Part shown: one piece after another, positions 8,160 to 17,753 of the stretch
How the letters are laid out: the number at the start of each line of letters is the position of its first letter
Numbering within the stretch: position 1 is the stretch's first letter
Source: CALLPQ01 sp038531745
Lineage (GTDB): Bacteria; Pseudomonadota; Alphaproteobacteria; Caulobacterales; Parvularculaceae
NCBI GenBank assembly: GCA_038531745.1
Contig: JBCBBJ010000005.1
Coordinates: forward strand, 1-64,000
Direction of reading: 5' to 3'
DNA length: 64,000 nucleotides
Translations under genes and position numbers: made by a program
The notes under the pieces: model-generated
Database searches by the model: none
The model's input: only the letters and a program-made list of their open reading frames with translations
What the model was told of the DNA's origin: nothing

Positions 8160-9728
8160 CTAGGCCTCAGACGGTTGCCCGTGGCTTGACCCGTTCGCTG
8201 CACCCTCTCTGGTAACCACGGCCTCCAGCATGCCGTCTGGCGCGGATTTGATGTGGAGATCGCGTTGCGGGAAGGGAATTTCGACGCCCATCTCGGCAAG
8301 TTTGTCCCACAGGGCGAGAAGCACGTCGCTGCGCACATTGGATTTACCGTTGGCCGGATCATTGATCCAGAACCGTAGATCAAAGTTGACCGAGCTATCG
8401 CCGAATTCCATCAGATTGCAGCGCGGTTTTGGTGTTTCCAAAACGCGCGGGACGGTAACGGCGAGCTCTTCAGCCATCTTGGCAATGCCGCGCATATCCT
8501 TGGTGCTGTAGGACACGCCAAAGGGCGCATGCAGACGCACCACGCGGTCGGCATGGGACCAGTTGATCACCCCATCTTCGATAAACCGGTCATTGGGCAC
8601 CAGATGTTCCGTACCATCGCGGGTGCGCACCGTCACATAGCGCGCGCCCATGGCGGTCACCCAGCCGAATGTGTCATCAACCTCGATCACATCGGTGGGC
8701 TTGATCGATTTGTCCGCCACAAGCGTGAACCCGGCAATAAAATTGGCGATGGTTTTTTGCAGGCCAAGCCCCACGCCGAGCCCGATGGCGCCGCCAAAAA
8801 TTGTCAGGGTCGCGAGATTGAAACCCACCAATTGCAACGCCATGAGGAGCGCGATGACGGGCGTCAGAATATCAATGATCTTGATCAACAAGGCCTTGAT
8901 GGACGGGGTCAGTTCATCAACGGACCGGATCCGGTCAGCCAAGAATCCCTTTACTAGATTGGCAATCCAAAAGAGGACGGCAAACACGATCAGGATGCGC
9001 ATTCCATCAAGGGCAGAAAACCGGATTGCCTCTCCAGTGTCATTCTCACCTATGGGGAATGAAATCCGCTCCAATTCTTGTGTGAACCGGCCGAGAAAAC
9101 CAAACGCATCGAGCGCCGCAATGGGCCACGCCACGTAAAATGCAACCTTTGACCAAAAAGGCGAGCGGATGACGAGCGTCACCAGACGGATAACAATCCA
9201 AGCCGTCAGTAGGCTGATGGCAGCGCCGATCAGTGCGGTGCTGATGCCGGACGCGCCCAAGATGGCACTGGCGACCTGTAGGGTAAGAAAAAGCGCAATC
9301 GGCGTTGCAATCTCAGCTAGTGCCCGGGCCGCGCGTTTCAGGATAGTGGTGGGCACCAACGGGACAAGATGCTCAAGGATCAGCGCCTTTAGCCGTGGCC
9401 CAAAAATCGCCGCCGGGACCAGCGCCCCCACGAGAATACCCGCCTGTACCAACACATCGATGGTCAGAAGATTGACTTTTAACCAGTTCAACAGGGCGAA
9501 CGCTTTTTCACGCACCATAGCGTCATCGAGGACTTTGCCAGCCTCCGCGGCGAGGGCACTTTTATTATCCGTCAACTGATCAATCGCCGGCGCATTCCCG
9601 TCGGCCGGCAGGGCGGATTGCGGGCTTGCCTCAGCATCTGGTGGTAACGGCGTTTGCACCGGGTCAGCGTTGGCGGCGCCCGGCGACAATGTATCCGGCT
9701 GATCACCGGCCTGGTCTTGCACAAACAT
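8160..9728 (-). CDS. MscS-family mechanosensitive channel
   Basis: 522 residues. An N-terminal Pro/Ala-rich soluble stretch (about 1-75) is followed by about seven membrane segments. The pore helix and beta domain are typical: GGAIGLGVGLGLQKTIANF (about 315-333), then IKPTDVIEVDDTFGWVTAM and LVPNDRFIEDGVINWS. Family members open under membrane tension and release solutes on hypo-osmotic shock. The length places it with larger MscS paralogues. It stands alone on the minus strand. Confidence 0.92.
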   Translation of the reverse strand: MFVQDQAGDQPDTLSPGAANADPVQTPLPPDAEASPQSALPADGNAPAIDQLTDNKSALAAEAGKVLDDAMVREKAFALLNWLKVNLLTIDVLVQAGILVGALVPAAIFGPRLKALILEHLVPLVPTTILKRAARALAEIATPIALFLTLQVASAILGASGISTALIGAAISLLTAWIVIRLVTLVIRSPFWSKVAFYVAWPIAALDAFGFLGRFTQELERISFPIGENDTGEAIRFSALDGMRILIVFAVLFWIANLVKGFLADRIRSVDELTPSIKALLIKIIDILTPVIALLMALQLVGFNLATLTIFGGAIGLGVGLGLQKTIANFIAGFTLVADKSIKPTDVIEVDDTFGWVTAMGARYVTVRTRDGTEHLVPNDRFIEDGVINWSHADRVVRLHAPFGVSYSTKDMRGIAKMAEELAVTVPRVLETPKPRCNLMEFGDSSVNFDLRFWINDPANGKSNVRSDVLLALWDKLAEMGVEIPFPQRDLHIKSAPDGMLEAVVTREGAANGSSHGQPSEA

Positions 9729-9855
9729 GGTTACGGGGTCCTGCGGTTATTGTTGTCGTGTCGCATAACACAGTTTTGCCACGCCGGGCAGTCGCACTGG
9801 CGCCTTGCGCTCCGTCTGCGCGGCGATAAACAGCTCGTTGCCTACTGGGAACAGA

Positions 9856-11520
9856 TCAGCGGCGATTTTGTTCGGTCAACAAAACCTGCCGGGCGGCCGG
9901 TGACAGGGCCCGCACAAAGTCTTTGGTGAACCGATCATGGAGCGCAAATTCCGCCTCGTTTGAGCCAAACGAAGACAGGCGCACCAGCACACCATCGGCG
10001 CGGCGACCAAAACCCTGTTGCAGATTGATCCATTGATGGGCCGCCGCCGACGTCGCATAGCTTGGCCCCGCCCGCAGCCAATAGCTCACCGCCTCGCGCC
10101 GCGCCGCATTACGCGCCATCAAGCGGTTGATGGGCACGGTGCCCGATGCCGTTTCAACCGCCGCACGGGATTGGTTGTTGATGGAAAATCCTTGCCCCAC
10201 ATAACATGTCTCTGGCCGGTGAAGGCGCACCGTGTCACTGGCTGGCGGCCCATAGGCGACAACCAGCGTTACAACCCGGCCCCAGCCATCCCGGTAGGCT
10301 CGGTAGACAATAACCTCGCCCGGTCCGGCTGTGGTTTCTGGCGGCAGAACCGCATCGCTCAGCGGTACGCCGGACCAGCCCTCAAACGCTGCGGGGATCA
10401 GCGTTTCAAGATCAGGGGGTGCGGGCATTTGTGCGGCTGTACCGGCGCCAGCGCTGCGCAGCAAAAACCCCAGCGCCGCCGCCGCCGTCAGCACCCCAAG
10501 ATAATTTGCCCATACCCAGACAAGGCGCATCTTGCCTGGTGCCGGTAAGACAGCCGTTGCGGCCACAGACGCCGCATGATCATTGCCGGGCACCGCCGGA
10601 GCCGGTCGCCCAAACACCCGCACCGCCAGAGCCTCCACACCAAAAACGAGAAAAAGGGCGCATACGAACATAAAGAGCCCGGAGAAGTCATGCAAAAACC
10701 CCTGCCCCGCATCATAACCGGCATAGTGGGTAAGCAGGACCAGTAACGCCACCCGGATCATATTGGCCAGCACCGCAATGGGCACTAGACAAAGCCCCAC
10801 GGTCAGGATCACCGGCCAGCCGCCCCGCCGCACCGCATACAGATAAACAACCCCCACACTGGTCAGGGCAATGAGTGAATTGAGACCCGCACACGCATCG
10901 GCCACCAACAGCGCATAGGGGCCAACCTGCAGCACCGCGCCATCGTGCGAAACCGGCAAGCCAACTGCGAAAAGAACGCCGGCAACCTGTTCAGCCAACA
11001 TCAGCTTCAGTGGGAATGTCAGCATATCAATCAACCAGCCCGGCCAGGCGATAAGATAAAACGACAGAACCAGAATAAACCAGAACCGCCGGAACCCCGC
11101 CCAGCCAAACAGAACAAGAATAAGCCCTAGGGCCACCAGCGGCTGCGTGGCTGTGAGGACAAACTCAACCTCCTGAATTCGGGCAAAGATAAAGGCAGCA
11201 ACCCCCATCACCGTGCATGCCGTCCCTAGGGCAGACGCCCCCCAATCGCCAGGACCAGCGGCCAACCGCAAAGCCCCCCCCGAAAGCCGGGCCACCGCAA
11301 GGCCAAAACATATCGCAAGCAAGATCGGCGCATGGCCGTTTTCTGGCCGCGCCCAGGCGGTGGCGCTTAAAAACAGATAGGCGGGCCCATAGAGTGCAAA
11401 CCAGACAAGGGGAAACACGCCAAGGACAAGCCGCTCATCAGCCAGCCAGCGCGCAACACCGCGCAGCGCCATAGACGGCGGAGAAATAGGTGGGGTAAGT
11501 CGATCAACAGCGCTTGCCAT
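9856..11520 (-). CDS. Exosortase fused to EpsI domain
   Basis: 554 residues. About 1-310 is a polytopic exosortase domain with the putative catalytic Cys210 (ADACAGLNSL), an Arg (ANMIRVALL) and a His (FLHDFSGLFMF). From about 345 there is one further membrane helix and a periplasmic EpsI/DUF3485 domain with HRPETCYVGQGF. Exosortases recognise PEP-CTERM tails and are thought to act as transpeptidases; EpsI usually sits beside them or fused. It is the last gene of the EpsD-EpsF-EpsG-like operon, 7 bp after the preceding stop. The likely substrate is the PEP-CTERM protein at 15146. The context resembles the EPS-linked exosortase B type, but the subtype is not certain. Confidence 0.9.
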   Translation of the reverse strand: MASAVDRLTPPISPPSMALRGVARWLADERLVLGVFPLVWFALYGPAYLFLSATAWARPENGHAPILLAICFGLAVARLSGGALRLAAGPGDWGASALGTACTVMGVAAFIFARIQEVEFVLTATQPLVALGLILVLFGWAGFRRFWFILVLSFYLIAWPGWLIDMLTFPLKLMLAEQVAGVLFAVGLPVSHDGAVLQVGPYALLVADACAGLNSLIALTSVGVVYLYAVRRGGWPVILTVGLCLVPIAVLANMIRVALLVLLTHYAGYDAGQGFLHDFSGLFMFVCALFLVFGVEALAVRVFGRPAPAVPGNDHAASVAATAVLPAPGKMRLVWVWANYLGVLTAAAALGFLLRSAGAGTAAQMPAPPDLETLIPAAFEGWSGVPLSDAVLPPETTAGPGEVIVYRAYRDGWGRVVTLVVAYGPPASDTVRLHRPETCYVGQGFSINNQSRAAVETASGTVPINRLMARNAARREAVSYWLRAGPSYATSAAAHQWINLQQGFGRRADGVLVRLSSFGSNEAEFALHDRFTKDFVRALSPAARQVLLTEQNRR

Positions 11521-11527
11521 AACCGGC

Positions 11528-12463
11528 CTACCGCGCCAGCACGGCGCCTAAAATCTTCGTATCAAGATCATAAAGGACGGCTGATAACTGTTTAAGATCG
11601 GGTTCACGGGTTTTGTGCTTGTGCGTCACGATCAGCGCTGAATCTGATTTTTGCCATACAAACTGACCGTCGGCCACGGGGCCAAAGCCAGACGACAACA
11701 AAAAGACAACATCATAATCGCGCCGAGCCCGCTTTAACAAACTATCAAAACTGTCACTACCCAGAAGAATTTGTGGATTATAGGCGCGGTGCCCCGCCGT
11801 CAGGAGATCAAGCCGGGTCACAAGCGATGGCACGGTCACATCATCAAACCGTGCCCGCCCGGTAAGATATTCCATCAAACCCCGATCACGCCCCATATCG
11901 AAGAAATGATGCAGGGAGGGTTGGCGCAAATTACAATCAATAATCAATACCCGCCGGTGGAGTTGGGCAAAGGCGGCAGCAAGATTACAGGCCAGCGACA
12001 GCGTTGCCGTTGAGGTGCCAAAATCGATCATGGAAATCGCTTTGAGGTCAGCCGGGTTACAACTGGTAATCAACCGTGTACGAATAAGCCGCATTTGCTC
12101 AGCGACGTCCGCATGGGGCTGGCGCAGCACAACAAGGCCCTCAGGGATTTTTGGCACCTGATTGCCATCACCCGGAAGCGCGCGCAGCATCCCGAATTGA
12201 ACACCGATCGCAGCCTGAATATCATCAGGTTTGACAAACCGCTGCTCAAGCGCGATGCGCCCAAAGGGTTTATTGGTTTTGATTTGCAGCCGCGCAACTT
12301 TCTCCGCTTCGCGCCGGGTGATGAGCCCCATGGCAATAAGCGTTTCACCCAATCGGCGCACCCGCTGACGCGCGGCAAGCTGGTCATCCTTTAAGCGCCG
12401 CTCCAAGGTTTCGCGCGCCTTGTGCGGTTCGGTTAAAAGAGGATGGGGCGCAAGCGAATTCAT
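11528..12463 (-). CDS. EpsG-like BY-kinase homologue with degenerate motifs
   Basis: 311 residues. The N-terminal region (about 35-100) resembles the GspE/MshE N-terminal domain found in EpsG kinases (LGETLIAMGLITRREAEKV; PFGRIALEQRFVKPDDI). From about 140 it has a P-loop BY-kinase fold. The Walker A position reads IDFGTSTATLS (147-156) with no lysine, A' reads VLIIDCNLRQP (172-182) with Asn for the second Asp, and the B strand reads VVFLLSSG (252-259) with no Asp. There is no tyrosine cluster at the C-terminus. Catalytic activity is therefore doubtful and a regulatory pseudo-kinase role is likely. Its ATG overlaps the stop of the chain-length gene by 4 bp (translational coupling). Confidence 0.82.
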   Translation of the reverse strand: MNSLAPHPLLTEPHKARETLERRLKDDQLAARQRVRRLGETLIAMGLITRREAEKVARLQIKTNKPFGRIALEQRFVKPDDIQAAIGVQFGMLRALPGDGNQVPKIPEGLVVLRQPHADVAEQMRLIRTRLITSCNPADLKAISMIDFGTSTATLSLACNLAAAFAQLHRRVLIIDCNLRQPSLHHFFDMGRDRGLMEYLTGRARFDDVTVPSLVTRLDLLTAGHRAYNPQILLGSDSFDSLLKRARRDYDVVFLLSSGFGPVADGQFVWQKSDSALIVTHKHKTREPDLKQLSAVLYDLDTKILGAVLAR

Positions 12464-13893
12464 GCTGCCAACTCCCGGGATTGCGCTTCAATCTGAAGGT
12501 GTTTTGATGGTTTGTTGTCCACCGGTATAGACGGGATCGTCAGTTCACCGAGCACTGGCGCATTGAGGCTCTTACCGACGGTTTGACCAAGACGCACCCG
12601 TTGCTGCATCAATTCAACAATGACGGCGAGGACAATCCCGAAACCAAAGCCGAGAACAGCGCCAACAATCACAAGAATGGGCAGGCCCGGCAAGGTGGGA
12701 ACGGGCGACGGCACAGCTCGTGAGAGCATCAACACATCAACGGCGTTGATCCGCGATTGCAACGACTCCTGCAACGACCGTGCCGTCACAAGATCATAGG
12801 CCCCGCGCCGCGACTCAACGGTTTTTTGCAAATCATCAAAGGTTTGTTTGCGCTCCTGCAATGCCAGCACGGTTCCGGTTTGTTGTGCGAGTTCATTTTC
12901 CAATTCATCAACACGTCGCTTGGCAAAGAGCGCGCGGTTTGAAATGGACTTCATGATGTTGCGTTCGAGCGCGATCCGCTCTCGATTGAGCTCCTGAAAG
13001 TCAGGATAGTTTTCACCAAACCGTTCAGCAATCCGGTTTAACTGAATTTGCACCGCTCCCAGACGAACCTGGGCCTGACGCCCGGGCAAGTTTTCCGTTT
13101 CCAGGGGCAGGTTCAAGATACCGTCGCGCCCGACCCGGCGGGCCTCCGACAAAAAGGTCTCTGCTTCGCGCAAATCCGCACGCGCATCACCGAGGCGCGC
13201 CGTAATGGCCTCCATCAGGATTTCTGCCGCTTCCAATCGCTCAAGGCTGCTGCCGACAATTCCCGCCTCCACGCGGTAGGCGGACAATTCATCTTGCGCG
13301 CGCTCCACATCCTTGGCGATGGAGAAGGTTTCGTCAGAGAATTCCTGGGCGTTTCGCGCGGCTTGGCGCTGGCGCTGATCAAGAACGGTTTCCATGTAGG
13401 AATTGGCAAAGCTGTTGGCGATTTTACTCGCTTGTGCCGGATCACGGCTTTCAAAACTGAAGACGAGGGAGCTTGCAAGCGCGTTGCCGGTAACCGTCAG
13501 GCTTAAGAGTAATTGATCCGCTGCCCATAACCGTGCATCGTTCCCGGCGATGGCTTCCCCGGTTGTCGCCTCCCGCCATGCCGTGGTGAAGTCTTCCATG
13601 GAGAGGTATCCCTCCTCAATCAGACGATCAATCACAACGAGGGCAACGGTACGGCTTTGGGCAATGGCGGCCTGTTGGCCGAGAAATTCCGAAACCCGGT
13701 AACTCACCTCCACCCGGCCGGTGAGCGTATCCCGCTGCAGCGAGTTCACCTGCACCGTTGCATGGGACTCGTATGATTTGGGCATGACCTTGCCCGCAAG
13801 CCCGGCCAGCGCCGCAAACGCGAGCGTACAGCCGAGAATAAGGAGCTTTCGCGCCTTTAGGCCGGCAACAAGTTTTACCGGATCAAGATCCAT
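12460..13893 (-). CDS. Polysaccharide chain-length determinant (Wzz/EpsF-like)
   Basis: 477 residues. A cytoplasmic start is followed by a membrane helix (about 17-35, LLILGCTLAFAALAGL), the Wzz motif YESHATVQVNS, a long periplasmic coiled-coil region (about 160-385) and a second membrane helix (about 405-430, ILVIVGAVLGFGFGIVLAV). This is the co-polymerase architecture that sets exopolysaccharide chain length with a BY-kinase partner. It lies in the operon between the EpsD-like and EpsG-like genes, 6 bp after the former and overlapping the latter by 4 bp. Confidence 0.88.
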   Translation of the reverse strand: MDLDPVKLVAGLKARKLLILGCTLAFAALAGLAGKVMPKSYESHATVQVNSLQRDTLTGRVEVSYRVSEFLGQQAAIAQSRTVALVVIDRLIEEGYLSMEDFTTAWREATTGEAIAGNDARLWAADQLLLSLTVTGNALASSLVFSFESRDPAQASKIANSFANSYMETVLDQRQRQAARNAQEFSDETFSIAKDVERAQDELSAYRVEAGIVGSSLERLEAAEILMEAITARLGDARADLREAETFLSEARRVGRDGILNLPLETENLPGRQAQVRLGAVQIQLNRIAERFGENYPDFQELNRERIALERNIMKSISNRALFAKRRVDELENELAQQTGTVLALQERKQTFDDLQKTVESRRGAYDLVTARSLQESLQSRINAVDVLMLSRAVPSPVPTLPGLPILVIVGAVLGFGFGIVLAVIVELMQQRVRLGQTVGKSLNAPVLGELTIPSIPVDNKPSKHLQIEAQSRELAA

Positions 13894-13899
13894 AGCCGA

Positions 13900-14871
13900 C
13901 TACTTCCCCGTTGTTCGGGTTGGGGCAGGGGTGAGAGATTTTGTCGGGGACGTCGGCGTGGAGGGCGCAGGGGGTGCAAGATCAGCCCGGAAATACGTCA
14001 CAGAATTTCCAAGCTTCAGGGAGTCGAGCAGGCTACGCGCGCGGTTAAGGGCGTTTTGTTCCATCACAAGACGCCGGGCAATCGGTCGCCACTCATCAGA
14101 TGGTAAGGGCGCGCGCTCGGCGGCGCGGATTTTCATGATTTGGGTTTCGTCTTTGGCCTTGATGACGATGTTATCATTGATGCCATAGACCGAAAGTTGA
14201 TCGCGAATTTCCCGTGCAAAAGAAGACGAGGCCTGGACCAGCGGCTTTTCCGCATAAACCGTTTGCTCTTGTTCAAGCACGGCTTTCAAGGCGGCAAAGT
14301 CTGCAGTTTCACTAAAAAGAGGGGTATGCCGATCAATGTCTAAACCGGTTGACGGCAATGACAGCACAAGAAATTCGTACCGCGTGCGATCCACAAACAG
14401 GCCAGGATTATCGGTGATATAGTCTTCGATTTCATCAAGCGTCGGTTCAGCCGCTTGCGTCGCGCTACCGAGGAACAAATCGGCAAGGGCCTGATTACTT
14501 GCCGCGCGCATTTGCAACACCGCATCGGGTTTGCGGTGGAAGTTTGCCTTCTTTGCAGCCTCCACCAGTAGATGCCGGTTGATAATGCTTTGCATGGCGA
14601 GCCGTTGAAGCTCAATGGAGGGCTCGGTGACCCCAAGACGCCGCATCTCGATGCGCAGTTCATTGACGGTAATTTCGCGTTTATCAATCTTTGCCAACAC
14701 TTGGGTCTTCCCAGACCGCGCCGTTGGCCGCGCATCTTGTGCGAAAGCGGGACTAGGTGCCATTGCTGCAAAGAGGAAAGCCGCACCCACGGTTGGCAAG
14801 ACCAGCATCCGCCCCGCGATGGCGCGATGGTGCTGTCTGTTTGCTGACGCTAAAAAAAGACCCAACACCAA
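13900..14871 (-). CDS. EpsD-like SurA/PpiC-type chaperone
   Basis: 323 residues. A signal peptide ends near SPAFAQ (about 44). The body is a SurA N-terminal-like helical domain: VLAKIDKREITVNELRIEM, INRHLLVEAAKKANF and the EIEDYITDNPGLF segment. A full parvulin catalytic domain is not obvious. The C-terminal tail is Pro/Thr/Ser-rich. EpsD proteins are exported peptidyl-prolyl isomerase-like factors of exosortase-linked EPS clusters. The start is TTG at 14871, chosen because of a perfect AAGGAG six nt upstream; an in-frame GTG and an ATG at 14808 are alternatives. First gene of the operon. Confidence 0.75.
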   Translation of the reverse strand: MVLGLFLASANRQHHRAIAGRMLVLPTVGAAFLFAAMAPSPAFAQDARPTARSGKTQVLAKIDKREITVNELRIEMRRLGVTEPSIELQRLAMQSIINRHLLVEAAKKANFHRKPDAVLQMRAASNQALADLFLGSATQAAEPTLDEIEDYITDNPGLFVDRTRYEFLVLSLPSTGLDIDRHTPLFSETADFAALKAVLEQEQTVYAEKPLVQASSSFAREIRDQLSVYGINDNIVIKAKDETQIMKIRAAERAPLPSDEWRPIARRLVMEQNALNRARSLLDSLKLGNSVTYFRADLAPPAPSTPTSPTKSLTPAPTRTTGK

Positions 14872-14877
14872 CCAATA

Positions 14878-14883
14878 CTCCTT
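14878..14883 (-). promoter_or_regulatory. Shine-Dalgarno that fixes a TTG start
   Basis: On the minus strand AAGGAG lies six nt upstream of TTG at 14869-14871. It is one of the best ribosome sites in the window, and it is the reason for choosing the long EpsD-like frame. Confidence 0.6.
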
Positions 14884-15145
14884 ACAGATCCTATCGCCCG
14901 ATACTTACGAGGGGCGGCTCAGCACCCATGAAACGATAATGATCAATCAAAACGCTATTCTTGTTAGCGAATTATCCTTAACGGTGAATGCTAAAGACAA
15001 TCCTAATCGCCCCCACAAAACGGGGCATGGTGGGAACAAAACGGCCCCTGAATATCTGGTCGATTGGATTAGCCGTATGCTGATAACTATTTGTTTACCA
15101 TGCGCCTTAGCATCGGCTTAACAAGCCACTCCCTATAACGACGGA

Positions 15146-15763
15146 ATGTTGTATGCGCGTATCTTAATAGGTTTGGTGTTTGCCCTTTTTGCTGCCCCTG
15201 CTGCGGCGGAGACGGCGTCATTTGTGTCGCCAGAGACCATTAGCCAAGACGACCTAACAGCGCTTTCGACCCGCGGGGACCGCGCCGGGGTTACCGTCAA
15301 TCCTGGCATGAGCCTGCAACTCCTCTTCGACCAGCCTTTCGGTGCGGTGCCGGGCGACCGGGTTTCGATCTTCACGCTACCGCCAGCCTCTGTCTTTGGG
15401 TTTGCCCTGGGCCGGGTCCGTGTGGGCGTCTTTGACAATGGGGCGATCACCTATTTGGGCCAGGGCAATTTTTTATCGGGCCAACGGATCAATATCAGCA
15501 ACCTGTTTAATGGCGGTTGTGGCGCATTTGGCGGATGTAATTTTATTGAAATTCTTACGCGGCGCACCGGTGGTAACGCCGAAGGCGTCCGGGTGGATTA
15601 TGTTCAGTTGAACGGGGAAGTTGTTTCTGTGGCCGCGCCAACGCCGGAGCCATCGAGTTGGGCCCTGATGATTGTCGCTTTTGGGGTTATTGCATGGCGC
15701 TGCAAGACCAACCGGTTCGGGCCGAACACCGTTGCAGATCCCCTCGCCGCCGCAGCGGCTTAA
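15146..15763 (+). CDS. PEP-CTERM sorting-domain protein
   Basis: 205 residues. A signal peptide (about 1-21, ILIGLVFALFAAPAAAE) leads to a Gly/Phe-rich beta-type region with two Cys near GGCGAFGGC. The C-terminus has the PEP-CTERM tripartite signal: PEPSSWALM (from residue 167), a hydrophobic helix, and a basic WRCKTNR, of the PEPxxWA type. An extra 20-residue Ala-rich tail follows. It is the presumed exosortase substrate, transcribed divergently from the EpsD-like operon, and it is convergent with the ligase gene with 5 bp between stops. No good ribosome site precedes the ATG. Confidence 0.88.
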   Translation: MLYARILIGLVFALFAAPAAAETASFVSPETISQDDLTALSTRGDRAGVTVNPGMSLQLLFDQPFGAVPGDRVSIFTLPPASVFGFALGRVRVGVFDNGAITYLGQGNFLSGQRINISNLFNGGCGAFGGCNFIEILTRRTGGNAEGVRVDYVQLNGEVVSVAAPTPEPSSWALMIVAFGVIAWRCKTNRFGPNTVADPLAAAAA

Positions 15764-15768
15764 GGCCG

Positions 15769-17574
15769 TTATTCGGCAGCCTCACGCGGGGTTGAATTGG
15801 GCGCTGCACTATTTTCGGCCTCTGCCGTCGGATGAGACAGCGACGTTGCTTCGCCGGTTTGCGGTGTATCGTCACTTTGAGGAACAGCTTTTCCCCCCTC
15901 AACAGGTTCTGATGACGGCGCCTCCCGCACGGGTTTGACCAACGCCGCCTTGGCAAGACTGGTGACACTGACAAAATCGGTCTTGCCGGTGCCCAGAACA
16001 GGGATTGCGTCCACACTGACTATCTTTTTTGGTACCGCAATTTCCGGCACGCCGTGCGATTGCGCCCAGCGCAGAAGGGATGCCCGTTCCGGCTCTCTTT
16101 GATCGGTGACAAGGACGATCTGCTCTCCTTTTTTCGGATCAGGTACAATGGCAGCGGCATGCATATTATCGGGCCAAACCGCCGAGGCGCAGTTTTCGAC
16201 GACGGTAAGCGAAATCATTTCACCACCAATTTTCGCAAATCGCTTCATACGTCCACGGATCGATACATACCCATCCTTGTCAATGGTCACCACGTCACCA
16301 GTATCATACCAATCGGCAGGGTCGCGTTTCTGAAGTTTGCCTGGCGTTTCAGCAAACAGATAGCCCTTCATCACATTGGGCCCACGAACAAATAAACGCC
16401 CGCCCGCATCAAGACCGCCCACCGGTTCCAGACGCGATTCAACGGTTGGTAAAAATTTGCCCACTGTGCCGTTGCGAATATCCTCCGGTTGGTTAGCCGC
16501 CAGAACGGGCGCCGCCTCGGTAACGCCGTAACCCTCCAACACCTTGAAAGCAAACTTGCGTTCAGCCGCCTGACGGGTTTCATCCCGCACGCGTTCGGCC
16601 CCGCACACCGCAATGCGCAATGACGACATGCCCCCTTCATCGCTGGCGCGCATATATTGCTGCAGAAAGGTGTCGGTCGCGAACAACACGCTGGAGTCGG
16701 TTTCAAAAATCCGCTTTGGGATGATCTTGGTTTGAAGCGGTGAGGGGTGGAACACAACCGTGTGCCCGCTCATCACCGGCCAAAGCGAGCCCGCGGTTAG
16801 CCCATAACAATGGAAGGCCGGCAAGGGATTGAAGAAGATATCATCTTTCTCCAAATCCACATGGGCTGAAATCTGCGCCACATTGGCGAGAACATTTTTA
16901 TGGCTCAGGACAACACCCTTTGGCGTGCCCTCAGTGCCAGATGTAAAAAGGATTACCCCATTATCATCAGGTTGCGGATGGTGAGTGTAGATCGACGGTA
17001 ACAAGGGCCCCAGAACGGCGCGCACCTTATCACCAAGCCCAACCTGATCTTTCAAATCCTCTAGATAAAGAAAATTATAGGCCGTACTCAGACTTTCCAC
17101 GAGACCATGGAGCTTTGCCATGTCAATAAACTTGCGCGCGGTAAGGACGGTTTTGACCTCGGCGGCTTGCCCCGCCAGACGCAAGTTTTTCTCCCCCGAA
17201 GTAAAGTTGAGCATGGCCGGCACCCGGCCCATGGCGTGGAGCGCAAAGCAGGAGATCAAGACACCCGCGCCGGTGGGTAACATCAACCCCACATGCTCAC
17301 CGGGAGCGGTTTGGCGCGCAATGGGTCCGCTCAGCCCGAATACTGCCTGGGTCAGATCACCATAGGTGAGCTTGCGCCCATCCCCGTCGATAACCGCCAG
17401 GCTTTTGCGCCCGGATTTGCGGGCCTGGGTCAAAAACGCATGGAGGATTGACCGGTTGGATTGTCGGTCGATCAGGCGGCTTGTCTTTTTGTCGGCGGTG
17501 ACCGGCCCGGCTATCCCGTCGATGGGAACCGTCAGGGCCGGGTCTACGCTTTGGGCGGGATTTGCATCGGACAT
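15769..17574 (-). CDS. AMP-dependent acyl-CoA/acyl-ACP synthetase-like protein
   Basis: 601 residues of the ANL superfamily. Core motifs: ILFTSGTEGTPKGVVLSHKN (A3), GYGVTEAAPV (A5), WYDTGDV (A7), GRMKRFAKIGGEMIS (A8), GTGKTDF (A10 Lys). The best overall resemblance is to the ligase half of Aas (2-acylglycerophosphoethanolamine acyltransferase/acyl-ACP synthetase), but the N-terminal PlsC-like half is absent. The last 65 residues form a Pro/Glu/Ala-rich tail unlike the family. It probably activates a fatty acid or lysophospholipid acyl group in lipid remodelling. The substrate is not deducible. Confidence 0.85.
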   Translation of the reverse strand: MSDANPAQSVDPALTVPIDGIAGPVTADKKTSRLIDRQSNRSILHAFLTQARKSGRKSLAVIDGDGRKLTYGDLTQAVFGLSGPIARQTAPGEHVGLMLPTGAGVLISCFALHAMGRVPAMLNFTSGEKNLRLAGQAAEVKTVLTARKFIDMAKLHGLVESLSTAYNFLYLEDLKDQVGLGDKVRAVLGPLLPSIYTHHPQPDDNGVILFTSGTEGTPKGVVLSHKNVLANVAQISAHVDLEKDDIFFNPLPAFHCYGLTAGSLWPVMSGHTVVFHPSPLQTKIIPKRIFETDSSVLFATDTFLQQYMRASDEGGMSSLRIAVCGAERVRDETRQAAERKFAFKVLEGYGVTEAAPVLAANQPEDIRNGTVGKFLPTVESRLEPVGGLDAGGRLFVRGPNVMKGYLFAETPGKLQKRDPADWYDTGDVVTIDKDGYVSIRGRMKRFAKIGGEMISLTVVENCASAVWPDNMHAAAIVPDPKKGEQIVLVTDQREPERASLLRWAQSHGVPEIAVPKKIVSVDAIPVLGTGKTDFVSVTSLAKAALVKPVREAPSSEPVEGGKAVPQSDDTPQTGEATSLSHPTAEAENSAAPNSTPREAAE

Positions 17575-17753
17575 AAGGAGTGCCTGTTTATTTGGGTTCT
17601 TATTGTGACCCCGACCGTGCAGCGCGCACGACCAGCAATCGCGGGCGACCGGCTGATCTGTTCAGATTTCAGTAATATATGGCCCCAACCCGACGAGGGA
17701 AAGGGGGCCAACAGCCGGGAGAACGCCTGCGATTGGGCCCCGCAGCGCCGAGC

